Shown piece after piece: positions 49,790-61,708 of a DNA stretch of 64,000 bases (positions within the stretch are counted from its first letter, which is position 1; each line of letters begins with the position of its first letter). The translations under genes were made by a program, and so were the position numbers. The stretch is from assembly GCA_902729315.2 (NCBI GenBank), contig LR746271.1, positions 2,440,001 through 2,504,000 on the forward strand, in the 5' to 3' direction. The notes under the pieces are model-generated. The model was not told the DNA's origin and did no database searches. It saw only the letters and a program-made list of their open reading frames with translations. Origin of the DNA: Spirodela intermedia (Eukaryota; Streptophyta; Magnoliopsida; Alismatales; Araceae).

Positions 49790-50139
49790 GGGACCTCTCT
49801 CTCTTTCTCTTCTCCCACATCCTCTTCTTTCTATCCTATTGCGAGCCCTCCCTTTCTTCTCTCTTGCTGCCGCAACCATTCCACCTCCTAGCCATCCGCT
49901 TTGTTGTTGCCATTTTGCCTTCTAGCCATCTGCCCTATCACCAAGCTCACCTTTCTTTCCTCTCCCACTGTCGCTGCCGTTTCACCTCTTTATTGCCTGC
50001 CCTGTCACTGTCCTTATGCCTCCTCACCATCCACCCTATTGTTGCTATTCTACCTCCTTGCCGTTCCTCTCATCGCTGCCGTTCTACCTCCTAGTCGTCT
50101 ATTTTATTGTAGCCATTCCACCTTCTTTCTATTACAAAC
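49790..50139. other. Short pyrimidine-rich spacer between copies A and B
   Basis: Diverged tandem units of about 45-60 bp rich in CCACCTCCT, GCCATC and TTGTTGCC. It produces Leu/Pro/Ser-rich spurious open frames. No gene. Confidence 0.55.
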
Positions 50140-51868
50140 TGATGTCTTCATTATCATGAGTTAGTAATTAATAAATAATATAATTTTAGCCTTAAATCAT
50201 GATAAATAGATTTATAATTATGTTAGTTCGTGAAAAGTGATTTTTAGTTGGTTAATATGATTTTTTTGGCTAATTATGTGATTTTATATAAATTTAAATG
50301 ATTTTTATAATCAAATTTTTGAGATAAATAAAGAAAAAGAAAATAAAAAAATAAAAAGGGGGACCTGCTGGCCAACTAGGCCCGCAAGTAGGTCGAAAGT
50401 GTAGTCGGGGCGGAGCTGCGAGCAAAAGCTCGAGCAGCTATGGACCGATGGGGGCACATGTGTGCCACTCCCCTTCCATGTCACCGGTGGCTAGTTGGCT
50501 GTGGGGTAAGGAGTGGTCACACACACACGAGAAAAGGACTCATTGATTCCCAAATCTTGCGTTACTATATATGCATCTCCACATTTGACGTATAGCCGAT
50601 GTGGGACTAAACTAGCAGTCATATCTTCTTTGGGATATTTTCAAAGATTTTAATACCTAAAATACCCCTTCTTTATAACAATGAGATACTATGATGACAT
50701 CATTGTATGAGGGTATTTAAGAACTTATTCCCTCTTTTTTATACAAGTAGATGACTGATGCGGGTTCAAATCTTATTAGAGCCAAAATTCATATTTTTAT
50801 TTGATTAAATTGTGACTTTCCTGTAGATCGTCGGTGAGGATTAAGCTGCTAGAATTGCTTGATCATTGGCAAAAATCTTGTCAACGTGATTTGCAAAATA
50901 TTATTACTAAAATTATTGAACGATTCACAATAAAAAGATCACGAATCTATCAAGTAACTCATCTTTGATTGATCGACGAACAAGTCATTGTTGGGAAGAG
51001 GACGATCCGTCAGGAGACAAGTCACCACCTCTTGAGGACATACTAGATGCGATGAAGAGTCTTCTCTTACTATGCAGACCTAAGGATGAAGCTCCCTAGC
51101 ATGCACCCCATCTCCATTTAGCTCCTCTTTGTCAGGTGACAACCATTGGAGAGTCGCAAAATTGCTATTTTTTCACTCTATCAGGTGACAATCATTAGAG
51201 ATGATTCGATGATCTATTTTATTGATCTCTAGACTTCACAAGAAAATCTAGAGATTGCCTATGTCATCCTTGTCTAAGGAGAGCCTTTGAGGCTGTGGAT
51301 ACTATATGACAATCCTCTCGAATGCTCAAGATTTCAGTGCATCACTACCGCATTGACGGAACTCTATTTTTTTACTTTCAACTTAATTTTCATTTCATTT
51401 AGTGATAACTTGTGTGATTTAAATTTACCAGACTATTCTTCATTCATTACGATTCTTCTAACTTTTATAGATCTTAATTTGATCAATTAAATCGTTTGTA
51501 ATTACTTACATAAGGATCATCGAGTAGAACTCTATTTCTACTTGATTCGTGTTCGTCAGGTGCTGACATCATCTTGATGTTTGCACCATTATTTCCTTTT
51601 TTTGTGAATTTTAAATATATTTTATTTTTATTTTTTAATCTGAAATTTATAAAAAATAGTATTCTTTGAAAAAATTATAAAAAATTACTCGATATTATCT
51701 TACATCCTTGTGATCGATCTGGAAAATTTCTACTATTTTTGGAACTTTTATTGAATTATAATTTATATATTTATTCAGAAATACTTCTAAATATATAAAA
51801 ATTAGTATTTTCTAGTTTTATAAATTTTAAATTTACGTGATTTAATATACAATGACTAAGTCACGTCA
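50140..51868 (+). mobile_element. Solo-LTR-like element, copy B (complete, 1729 bp, TSD CAAAC)
   Basis: Same orientation as copy A: TGATGTCTTCATTATCATGA to ACTAAGTCACGTCA, flanked by CAAAC at 50135-50139 and 51869-51873. It is longer than A because of a segment around 50620-50750 (CTTTATAACAATGAGATAC region) and a short internal duplication near 51130-51200 (CAGGTGACAA(C/T)CATT). It has lost most CpGs relative to A. Confidence 0.88.
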
Positions 51869-52622
51869 CAAACCCTCTTCTTTCTCTCTCTTATTGTCAC
51901 CACAAAACCCATGTTTTTCTTTCTCTACTATTGACACACTCATTTCACCCCTCTTCTCCCTTCACTCTTTAGTTAGTATTTAATTTATTCACCCTTAATT
52001 CTCATAACCACGAGAATTCTCTCCTTTCTCTCTCTTGCTATCATCATGTACCCCGTAATTTTTTTTCTCTTGCTCTCTCCCACAGACGCCCTCTCATTAC
52101 AGCCCCTTTTCTCTCTCCACCTTTTTCTCTTTTTCATTATTTTTTTATTATATTATTTTACCTTCCTTATGGTCCCTAGTTATACCTACTACTTAAACAG
52201 CCTATTCCCTAACACTAATCCACCTCCTAGTTCAAAGCATTCATTGTAAATTCTCTTATAAGGCTAGTGGAATCCAAGGCAATAAGAATCTTCTTAAAAT
52301 CAAAGATCTCTATTGTGAAGGTGTGTTGATTTTCAAATTTATTGTGAAGTTGGTCATTGATTTCAAATCTTTGCTCTTAAAATTTGTAAGATTCATCAAA
52401 TAGCCACCCTTTTGTGAGAGATTGATGGTCCAAACCTTAGTTGAAAAGCCTTGTTTGATTTTTTGAATTAGATTACCCAATAGGTACTTAACAATTTTAA
52501 TTCTCCTAAAATTGTGAGATCAATTGGATATTAAGCCCTCAATGGTTTAACTTAAGACAACTCTAAAGATCAATGTGTAGTTTTCTCTAAAGCGATCTCT
52601 TTTGGCCTCATCTTGCATCAAT
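51869..52622 (+). other. Probable 5' LTR or leader of a Ty3/gypsy-like element
   Basis: CT-rich, then AT-rich, ending ...CTTGCATCA directly before a primer-binding-site-like TGGTATCATAGCTTAGGG. The position suggests the end of a 5' LTR at about 52620. The LTR start is not resolvable without its partner. Confidence 0.4.
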
Positions 52623-52640
52623 TGGTATCATAGCTTAGGG
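52623..52640 (+). other. Degenerate primer-binding site (initiator Met-tRNA type)
   Basis: TGGTATCATAGCTTAGGG resembles the plant LTR-retrotransposon PBS TGGTATCAGAGC, complementary to the 3' end of initiator Met-tRNA, two bases after an LTR-like CA end. Confidence 0.65.
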
Positions 52641-53118
52641 TTTAATTACCTTAAAAACGTAGGGTTCTCACATTAAGTCTAAGAATTTCATTAGATTGAG
52701 ACCTTCTCTATTAGTTCTAGATCAATTTCTTTATAAAACTATATTTGCATTAGACTTAATCATCATTTCATGCATAAACTTAGTATGTCATTTGCATTTA
52801 TCATATTATGTGATTTTTATAAAAGTATTTTTAAATGCATACTAGACCGGGTAATATTTATCCTACTAAGTAGAATCTCATAGCTCAATGGACGAACCTA
52901 CACCTATATGGGCTAAGATGTTCTTGAAAAGGGTAGAGGCCCTTTAACTTGTAGGTGGAGGAATAAGGTCAAAGGATGTCTACTATAGAGTCAACTAGGG
53001 TTTCTCCAATTAGTCTGAAACAACTCTAATTCTAAAAACACAAGATCCACTCAATTGAAGAACCCTGAGATACCTTCCCTATAGTACAACACCAAATATA
53101 ATCAAATTATAACAATAT

Positions 53119-53480
53119 AAAATAGATGTACCTATGTATGACAAAACCATTGAGCCTATAGACTATCTCAATTGGGAAGCCTACTTAGATAACTATTTTG
53201 GGTGGTACCAGAAGTTTGAAGCTAAGAAAATAAGGTTGCCGAAATTAAAACTTTCAGGACATGTTAAAACTTATTAGAAAAATCTAGGAGGAATCTTTGA
53301 AAGTAGAATCAAAGAATCTATAAGAACATGGGAGGAAATGAAAGCTAAATTAAGAGAAAAATATATTCCTCTCAACTATGAATCAAAATTAGTTGATCAA
53401 TGGTAATGGATTCAACAAGGCAATAAGACTACTCTAGAATATGTCACTAAATTTGATGAGTCAATCTATAATCTAGCCAT
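53119..53480 (+). pseudogene. LTR-retrotransposon gag fragment (Ty3/gypsy type), decayed
   Basis: In one frame the translation shows the Retrotrans_gag pattern: WEAYLDNYFGWY, KIRLPKLKLSGH, TWEEMKAKLREKY and QQGNKTTLEYVTKFDE. It carries in-frame stops TAG at 53275-53277 and TAA at 53404-53406, both at former Trp-type positions (G-to-A changes). The upstream part (52,860-53,118) is more degraded. It is cut at about 53,480 by a solo-LTR-family fragment. No protease, RT or integrase follows, so the element is dead. Confidence 0.75.
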
Positions 53481-54109
53481 CTACATAAGAGAGAATGCGA
53501 ATTACCTAGTGACGTCATAGAGTCATTTATTTCTTAGAAGTTGGAGGTATTTTGATATATCAAAAAGAAAAATATTTTAGCAAGCATCAACATGGGTTTA
53601 GTCCCACATCGATTATTTTCTATTTTTTGAGACATATATATCAATACCTATTCTTATTATCAATTTACTTTCTCACATGTGTACAATCACTCTTTGCCCC
53701 ACACCTAGCTAGCCACTAGTGACATGGAAGGGAAATGACACACATGTGTCCATCTCCCAATTGGTCTTTAGCTACTTGAGCTCTTAGCTCGTGGCTCCAA
53801 TTGACTGTGCTTCTAACTTAGAGGTCTAGTTGTTCATCAAGTTTTCAAATTGTGCCTCAAACTCACATACAAGCTTGGTTGGCCAATGTGTCCCACCTTT
53901 CTAAATATTATTTTATTTTATTTTTATTTATTGTATCTAAAAAATATGATTAGAAAAATTATTTTTTTACATAATTAGCTAAAAAATCATATTAATCAGC
54001 TAAAAAACTATTTTCTCAATTTAATATAAGTATAAATATATTTATAACTAATTAATACTTAAAATATATTATTAAATAATTATTAACTCATGATAATGAA
54101 GACTTATTA
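53481..54109 (-). mobile_element. Solo-LTR-family fragment, copy D (truncated)
   Basis: Minus-oriented family-start part only: from CTACATAAGAGAGA through GGTTTAGTCCCACATCGATT and CCACTAGTGACATGGAAG to ACTCATGATAATGAAGACTT. About 1.1 kb of the family-end side is missing; the break coincides with the gag remnant. Confidence 0.75.
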
Positions 54110-54252
54110 TGCATCATTTGGGGGGTGTCTATGATGCCTATGTGTTATGTTTGCTACCCTTGTGGTATCCTATTGTGTATTGTACCACTTGCACATGCTA
54201 TGTCGATTACTTATGTGGCACCCATGTCAGTTACTTGCATGTATTGTGCCAC

Positions 54253-54750
54253 TGACATGACTTAATTATTGTATAATAAATCACACAAATTTAAAATTTA
54301 TAAAACTAGAAAATACTAATTTTTAGATTTTTAGAAATATTTTAGAACAAATAAATCAATTATAATGTGATAAAAGGTTTTAAAAATAGTTGAGAATTTT
54401 AAGTCAATCACAAGGATGTAAGATAATATCAAATAATGTTTTAGAATTTTTCTAAAAGAATATGATTTTTTATGAGTTTTAGACTAAATGATGAATATAA
54501 AATATATTTAAAAATTCTCAAAAAAGGAGAATAAGGATGAAGACGTTAAGATAATGTCAATGTCATAAGAAATGGGATTTGTGTAGAAAGAGTAAAAGCC
54601 ATAATAATTGGTCAAATTAAGATCTGTAAAAGGTAGAAGAATTGTAATTGAATAAAAAATAATTTAGAAACTTGAAATCACACAAAGTATCACTAAATGA
54701 AATGAAAATTAAGTTAAAAGTAGGAAAGGTAGAATTTCTGCTTTACAACA
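54253..54750 (-). mobile_element. Solo-LTR-family fragment, copy E (truncated)
   Basis: Starts TGACATGACTTAATTATTG (the reverse of the family end) and follows the family to about AAAGTAGGAAAGGTAGAATT. It then switches abruptly to the opposite orientation (copy G). Confidence 0.75.
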
Positions 54751-57138
54751 ATGATTGCCAATAATTTTAATACCTAAAATATCTCTTTGTTATAAGAAGG
54801 ATGTATCTTTATGACGTCATATTATAAAAGTATTTATGTACTTATTTAACTTTTTCTCATACAAGCGAGTGACCGGTGAAGGTTTGAATCTTAATAGAGT
54901 CAAAACTCATATTTTTATTTGATTAAATTATAATTTTCTTATAGAGTACTAATTAATGATTAAGTTGTCATAATCACTCAATCATCAATAAAAATTTCAT
55001 CAACACAATTCACTAAAGAATTATTGATGTGACTTAATCGTTGTATAGTAAATCACATAAATTCAAAATTTATAAAACTAAAAAATATAAATTTTTAGAT
55101 ATTTAGAAGTATTTATGAACAAATATCTCAATTATAATTCAATAAAATTTCCAAAAATAGTAATAATTTTCCAAGTCAATCACAAGGCTGTAATATAAAA
55201 TCAGGTAATTATTTAGAACTTTTTTCAAAGAATACTATTTTCTATGAATTTTATACTAAGAAATAAAAATAAAATATATATTGAAAATTCACAAAAAAGA
55301 GAAATAAGGGTGCAGACGTCAGGATGACGTCAGCGCTCGGCGAATGCAAATTGGACAAAAATAGAGTTCCATTCGGTGATTCTTACATAAGCAATTATAG
55401 ATAATTTAATTGATCAAATTAAGATTTATAAAAGCTAGAAGAATCGTAATTGAATGAAGTATAGCTTGGTAAATTTAAATCACATAAATTATCACTAAAT
55501 GAAATGGAAATTAAGTTGAAAGTAGGGAAACAAAGTTTCGGCATTGCGGCGGCAATGCATTGGTGATGCATTGGAATCTTGAGCATTCGGGAGGATCATC
55601 GTGCAGTGTTCATGACCTTGAAGGCTCTCCTTAGACAAGGACGACGTGGGTAATCTCTAGATCTCCTTGCAAAGTCTAGAGATCAATGAAAAGGGTCGTT
55701 GAATCATCTCCGGCAGCTGTCACTCATCAGAGTAAAAACATGACAACTTTGTGGCTCTCTAGTGGCTGTCACCCGACGGAGAGAAGTTGGATGGAGGTGG
55801 GGCGCGTGTTAGGGAGCTTCATCCTTAGGTCTGCGTAGTAAGATGAGGCTCTTCATTGCATCCAGTACACTCTCAAGAGGTGGCGACTCGTCTCCTAACA
55901 GATTGTCCTCTTCTCGATGACGGCTTATTCGTCGATCAATCGGAGATGCTTTACTCAATGGATTCACGATCCTTTTATCGTGAATCATTCAGTAATCTTA
56001 GTAATAATGCTCTACGAATCATATTGATGAGATTTTTGTCAATGATTCTGCGATTCTGACGGTTAATCCTTTACCGACGATCTGCAGGAAAGTCGTGATA
56101 ATCAGATAAAAAATATGAGTTTTGGCTATAGGAGGATTCAAATTCGTGCCGGTTGCCCGCCTACATGAGAGAGATTGAAATAACTACTCTAATGTCCTTA
56201 TCAAATGACGTCATCATGGTATATCTCTATTATAAATAAGGAGTATTGTAGGTATTAAAATCATCAAAGTTTTTATTGAGAAGGTGTGATGCGGGTTTAG
56301 TCTCACATCACTTGTGCACCAAAGTTTCAGACGAATATATAATAATATTACATTTACAAGTAAGTCTCACATCACTTGTGCACCTCCTTATCCTATAGCC
56401 GACAGACCACCAGTGATGTGAAAGGGGAGTGGCCCACATGTGCCTCCATTGGTCATAGCTGCTCAAGCTCTTGCTTGTGGCTCCTTCGCAATTGTGCTTC
56501 CCACTTGCTTGCGGGCCCGGTTGGCCAGTGGGTACCCCCCATTTTACTATATTTTTATTTTTATTTCTTTTTTTTCATTTATCTCAAAAATAAGATTATA
56601 AAAATCATATAAATTCATAGAAAATCACATAATTAGCTAAAAATTCACGTTAATCAATTGAAAACTACTTTTCATACTTTAACACAAATATAAGTCTATT
56701 TATCATAATTTAAGGCTAAAAATATATTATTTACTAATTATTAACTCATGATAATGAAGACATCAATTATCATCTTAAATTACCAAATAATTATAAATAA
56801 AATGATTGTAAATCTATCAAGTAAATTATCTTTGATTAATCGATGAACAAGTCATTGTTAGGAATAAGAAGATTCACTAGGAGACGAGTTGTTACCTCTT
56901 GAGATCATATTAGATACAATGAAGAGCCTCCTTTTGATATACAAAACGTGAGGATGGAACTCTTTAAGTCACGTCCCACTTCTATCCAACTTATCTCAAT
57001 TGACTGATAGTTGCTAGAGATCCACAAAGTTGTCATTCTTCCATTCCACTAGATGACATCCACTAAAGATGATTCATCAGCCTACCTCACCAATTTCTAA
57101 ACTTTGTAGGAAGATTTAGAGATTACTTATGTTGTCTA
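54751..57138 (+). mobile_element. Solo-LTR-family fragment, copy G (plus), interrupted by copy F
   Basis: Plus-oriented mid-part in two pieces: 54751-55024 (TTTTAATACCTAAAATA..., GGTTTGAATC, ...CATCAACACAATTC) and 56766-57138 (GTAAATCTATCAAGTAAAT... to AGATTTAGAGATTACTTATG). Removing copy F and one ATTAT restores continuous family order. Confidence 0.8.
55025..56765 (-). mobile_element. Solo-LTR-like element, copy F (complete, 1741 bp, TSD ATTAT), nested in copy G
   Basis: Minus-oriented: TGATGTGACTTAATCGTTG to ATAATGAAGACATCA, flanked by ATTAT at 55020-55024 and 56766-56770. It keeps CpG-rich blocks also seen in copy A: GACGTCAGGATGACGTCAGC at 55316-55335 and GGAGGATTCAAATTCGTGCC near 56140. 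The insertion is younger than copy G, which it splits. Confidence 0.9.
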
Positions 57139-57163
57139 ATATCCGAGATATTACTTGATAGTT

Positions 57164-57246
57164 GATAACATGCTATTTATGCATGTAATTATATAATTAT
57201 TAATGCAAATTAAGGCATTAATTATTACAAATATATGCATGTTATC
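57164..57246. repeat. Inverted repeat (foldback)
   Basis: GATAACATGC at 57164-57173 pairs with GCATGTTATC at 57237-57246. Inner arms of TGCATGTAATTAT and ATTAATTATTAC type pair imperfectly around a short centre. Confidence 0.75.
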
Positions 57247-57710
57247 ATATTTTAAGTATATTTCTATCATTTTGTGTAAATTCATGTTATGATCTTCAAA
57301 TACACCAAATTATGGATTATTATAAATAATTACACATTACAATCTTTAATCCTAATTATATTTATGATCATAATCATGTTTTAAGAGTGAAAATATGAGA
57401 GAAAAGATATTTATTAACATTTATGTATTTATATAAATTTATTTTATATAATACATAAATGTATAAAATTAATTAAAATTTATTATCTTCTTATTTTAAT
57501 AATTTGACCTTTTATAATGATAGATTATTCAATTTTGAATCCAAAAAAACAAATTTGAATTAATTTGGAGTCGTATTTTGAAAGTTATGATTTTTACAAT
57601 TTTATAGAATTTTCTAGAATTTTTCTGAATTTATTTATATTTATTTTCTATTTTTAAATGTTTTAAATTAATTAAAAAAATCACAAAAAGGGGTTATATG
57701 TCGCGCGTGT

Positions 57711-57800
57711 ACACGTGGATGCGACGTGGTACTCGGGGCCACGTGGCTCTGCCACGTGGACAGCATGTAGGCACCTGCGTGGCGCTGATGTGACACGTGG
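57711..57800. promoter_or_regulatory. G-box/ABRE-type cluster
   Basis: ACACGTGG at 57711 and 57793, and CCACGTGG at 57739 and 57752, with GACGTGG at 57723: five ACGTGG cores in 90 bp. A TATA-like TTTATATTTACTATATATA follows at about 57803. ACGTG cores are bound by bZIP/bHLH factors. It lies in the unclassified insert, not near a gene. Confidence 0.5.
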
Positions 57801-59062
57801 TGTATTTATATTTACTATATATATTTATTTAATAAAGTATATAGGTCTTCTGATTATCGGAAGACAAAGTATTAATCCCTGTTAATCGTCATATCTTATA
57901 TACTCGAATATACTCCTTTGTTTTTCTCGTATGGGAATAAAGTCCCTTAGTTTTCTTGTGTGCAGGACGCGTGGCGTGATCTCGTGCGTCCGATCGACAT
58001 CGCGACAAATAGCGTGCGTAGATCACGTGGAATCGAGGTCCACGCGATCAGAGATCAACCACATGCCTAAATACTCACTTAAGTGAATAAATCGCGACCG
58101 TCTGATCGAGAGTTATAACAGTCCAGATTATTCACATCAGATGGACATCCAATCACATCTTAACCGCACGATCACGATCGGACGATCGTCGAATCGTCGT
58201 GACGATTCGTGAAGAGGCGTCTCATCGCGATCGTCCATCGCGATCAACTCCATCAGATCGGACGGCCACGATCATTTCCGAATTTTATAAAATCCGTTCT
58301 TCGCGACGGAAGAACTGCCCGCGATCAATCTTCAAATTCTCTTTGTTTAGAGTCCAATTCGCGCGCCATCTTTTTCATTGTGTTCACAACTCATTTCCGC
58401 TTCTGTTGGATGTTTAATTTCAATGTTTGATTGAAATAATTGGAAGAAATCAAGTCTTGAACTCCTCTTTCGTCTTCGAAAATTCAGAATGAAAAGCCTT
58501 GCATCCGGCGATTAATTGGATCATTTCGAAGGCTAATTTGGGTTAGATTGTTTGTTTTCATCTTAATCTTTCATCATTTAGTTTTAATTTTACTTTAAGT
58601 ATTGTAGATTAAGTTTAATTTAGTTTTAATTTCTGTTTTTAATCATTTCGCGATACGAAAATTTCTCATAACTTCAAACTTCGATTACTCTTCGAATTCT
58701 CATCCAAATCACCTGATTTTTGATTCTGTGGATTCGAAATTGAGTTATCTTTCTTAATATACTAAATTGCTCAATTTCTAACCTAATTTCATCGTCCGAT
58801 TTGACCGAATTTTAAAGATATCTCTCAAATTTCCCTAATTCTCCGTGGATTCGACCCTTAATTACCATTATACTAATTAATTACTTTGATTAATCATAAA
58901 TTGGTAAGATTAGGACTTTGTTTTGACACTGAATCGTGTGCATTCAACGACCATACGATTTAGTCTCGTCAATAGTCCCCTAGAACACTTAGGATTACGA
59001 TGTATCATTGTGATGATGTCGAAGTTTTCTTTTACTATTTTTTAATTAATAACTTCTACCAT

Positions 59063-59670
59063 CATTTTTTGAACTTTGAAAAGAGATCTACAAAATGTCT
59101 AAGTCATCCATATCCAAGGAGAGCCTTTGAGGTCATATACATCACTCAATAATCCTCTTGAACACAGAATTCTAGTGATTATTGTTATAGGCCAAAACTC
59201 TACCTTTCATATTTTAAACTTAATTTTTACTTAATTTAGTAATAGTTTGTGTGATTTTAAATTTTAAATTTTAATTTTTTTTCATTGAATTATGATTTTT
59301 CTAACTTTTACAAGTTTTAATTTGATCGATTAAATTATCTATAATTACTTACATAAAAATCACTAGATGAAACTTTATTTATCTTGATGTCTACATCTTT
59401 ATTTTCCTTTTTTTTCAATTATTAAATATATTTTATATTCATCATTTAATCTAAAAATTATAATTTTTTTTTAAATTCTTAAATATTACTAGATATTATC
59501 TTACATCCCTATGATCAACATGTAAGTTTCTTAGTATTTTTGGAACCTTTTATCTAGTTATAATTAATTTATTTGTTGTTAAATAATTATTAAAAATCTA
59601 AAAATTGGTACTTTCAATTTTTTAATTTTTTAATTTGTGTGATTTATTACACAATAATTAGGTCATGTCA
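59063..59670 (+). mobile_element. Solo-LTR-family fragment, copy H (family-end part)
   Basis: Plus-oriented end portion: AAAAGAGATCTACAAAATGTC, GGAGAGCCTTTGAGG, through TTGTGTGATTTATTACACAA to the terminal TCATGTCA at 59670. Its left end overlaps in family coordinates with the right end of copy G, so it is not simply the far half of G. Confidence 0.75.
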
Positions 59671-60889
59671 ATAATTTGTGGTTATGATATTATTTTTGTC
59701 TAGATTTAAATTATTTTTGAAATGCAACATGCAGTCTTCACTAATAGATTTAAACAATTTGATGTGGATAAATACACTCTTATGTAGATAACTTATTAAA
59801 AGATATAACACAAATAAGTCTCAAAATCAACATCTTGATAGTGAGACATTGTTAGCTTATGTTGATCAAAATTGAACACGAACATGATTTTTTGGCTTGG
59901 TCTTCAAAAGAAAAGTTGTTTTCTATTAATTGACAAAGGTATGGTTCAAATTTCAAATCAAATGCACAAAAAAAATATAAAGTTTTAAAATACAAGAGGG
60001 TTAAAGGTTGTTATTGTGCATTATAAAAATGACAAGTTTTTGAAACATTTGAGACCATATCAAAGTAGGAAACTATTAAAGAATGACTATTTATGTACAT
60101 GCAGAGGTTTAAAAAATGAAAGCAAGCTTTTCAAACGAATATCGAAGTGAGAATCTCAAGCTCTTCCTTCTAGACACATAGATGACAAACAAAAAACTGC
60201 ATATTTATCTACATTAGACTTCGATAACTCAAACGACATATGTTTCAAAGGGAAATGATCTCCATTAGGCCTTATGGTAATTGGGTGATGATGTGAGAGG
60301 TTGGGTGAAAACACAAAGTGCTGGTTGCTTATTTTGTCTTTGGAAGGGTGGAATTCCTTTGGAGATGAACTTGAGTGGTTGGGTGACTTAGTTTTTGAAT
60401 GTTAGTGCGTATTTTTTTGAGGAAAATAGTGAAATAATGATGGGACGACTTCTACAAGACTAGATGTAGCTAGGTGAGGGGCAAATCAATATAAAAATAT
60501 TTGTGTCTCTAGTGATAAAGAGTTACATGCACACATGTTAACACATTTAATGATTATCTATATAGATAATTAGCTACAAACAAAAAATAGCCAAAAACAT
60601 TAGGAACCTATTTCACCCCCCTCTTGGAGCTTATCTAGCCTAATAGTTCTAACACTAGGGACATTTGCTTTACCTACTTGATGTTGCTACTGAGTGTCCC
60701 TCTACATTTTTTTCAACTTTACAATCACTATCTACGAGTGCATTGCAAATTAGTTTCACAACTTTGAGGCCTCTATTAAAGCTAGATTTATGTGTTTTAA
60801 TTAGTTTTATTATTTGATTTTATTTTGTTAACTTGTAGAATAAATATAGGATATATTGTTAATTTTAAAAGTCTGAAGTTAAAATACTT
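59671..60889. other. Repeat-rich intergenic sequence
   Basis: AT-rich. TTCACCCCCCTCTTGGAGC at about 60613-60631 resembles the text near the 3' end of Copia LTRs, but no following primer site or coding sequence is seen. No gene. Confidence 0.35.
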
Positions 60890-61290
60890 AGCCTAATTTT
60901 TGATTATTAAAATTAAAAAAAAATATAAAAAAATTCTTCTGCCCGCTAGCAAGCCAACACTTGGCAACTGTCCTAGAGGGGGATAGTGGTCAAGCGAGTA
61001 GACCGAAACTGGGGGAGCCACGAGCTGGGCTTGAGTGGCAAAGGCCTCACTCCGCACACGTGTGTGTCACTTTCTTTCCACATCCTGGTGGCCAACTAGT
61101 TGTGGGGTAAGGAGGGCCCATACACATGTGCGCACATGAGGGTGGACCACCTTATTACCTTCTCCCAAGATGGTCATGGGCATTATTTTATTTTAGGAGA
61201 AGGGATCTCTATTGAGAGATTAGCTTTAGTTTATATTTGACATATGTTCCAAAATATTTCTGATGTGGGACTAAACCTTTTCATCTATTA
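60890..61290 (+). mobile_element. Solo-LTR-family fragment, copy I (diverged)
   Basis: Plus-oriented, older piece with the order GCCCGCTAGCAAGCC, GGGGGAGCCACGAGCTGGGC, CACTCCGCACACGTGTG, CATCCTGGTGGCCAACTAG, TGTGGGGTAAGGAG and GATGTGGGACTAAACC, matching copies A and B. Boundaries approximate. Confidence 0.65.
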
Positions 61291-61626
61291 CATCACAGCC
61301 ATATGGAGTGCGGTGTCATCTAGCGGCGTATAGAGAGCCACATCATTAGATTAGCCAGATCATGTGGTTGGCAAATCACCACGATACCACCTACGTAAAG
61401 CGATCCATTGGTGGTTCGCGAATCTAACGCCGCTCAGCATGCACGTGGCCTTAAAGGCTGATCCGATGGCTATGGAGGTGCCACGGTACCAAAACGTAAG
61501 GTCCCGATCGACAACAATTTGTGGCAGGTTGATCCTATGTTGCTCAAAGCGCCACGTGACCAAGCTCATCTGATCCAATAGCTCTTGAAGTGCCATGGTA
61601 CCAAGAACTTGAGTTCTAACACATAT

Positions 61627-61708
61627 CACCATCAGGGATATAAAGATAATAATTGATTATTATCTAGTAAAATAGATATTATCAATTATTTTTAAAATCC
61701 CGATGATA
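61627..61708. repeat. Imperfect inverted repeat
   Basis: CACCATCAGGGATATAAAGA at the left pairs with the reverse of AAAATCCCGATGATAG at the right. AATAATTGATTATTATCTAG in between pairs with AGATATTATCAATTATT. The total is about 80 bp with a short loop, as in small foldback or MITE remnants. Confidence 0.6.

Larger units (their letters stand above)
57139..59062. mobile_element. Unclassified insert (about 1.9 kb) between two solo-LTR-family pieces
   Basis: Not part of the solo-LTR family. It begins with an inverted repeat (57164-57246) and has a GC-rich block with several CACGTGG motifs (57711-57800) followed by ATTTATATTTACTATATATA. After that comes a CGATCG-rich stretch (57,960-58,300) and AT-rich sequence. 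It has promoter-like organisation and no long open frame. LTR-type ends with a target duplication were not found. Confidence 0.35.

Noticed and set aside
50140-51868. Copies A and B as the two LTRs of one short element with a 350-bp interior
   Set aside because: Each has its own distinct 5-bp target duplication, so they are independent insertions; no primer site follows copy A.
58199-58430. Two overlapping open frames of 72-73 codons
   Set aside because: They lie in the CGATCG-rich unclassified insert and show no family features or splice context.
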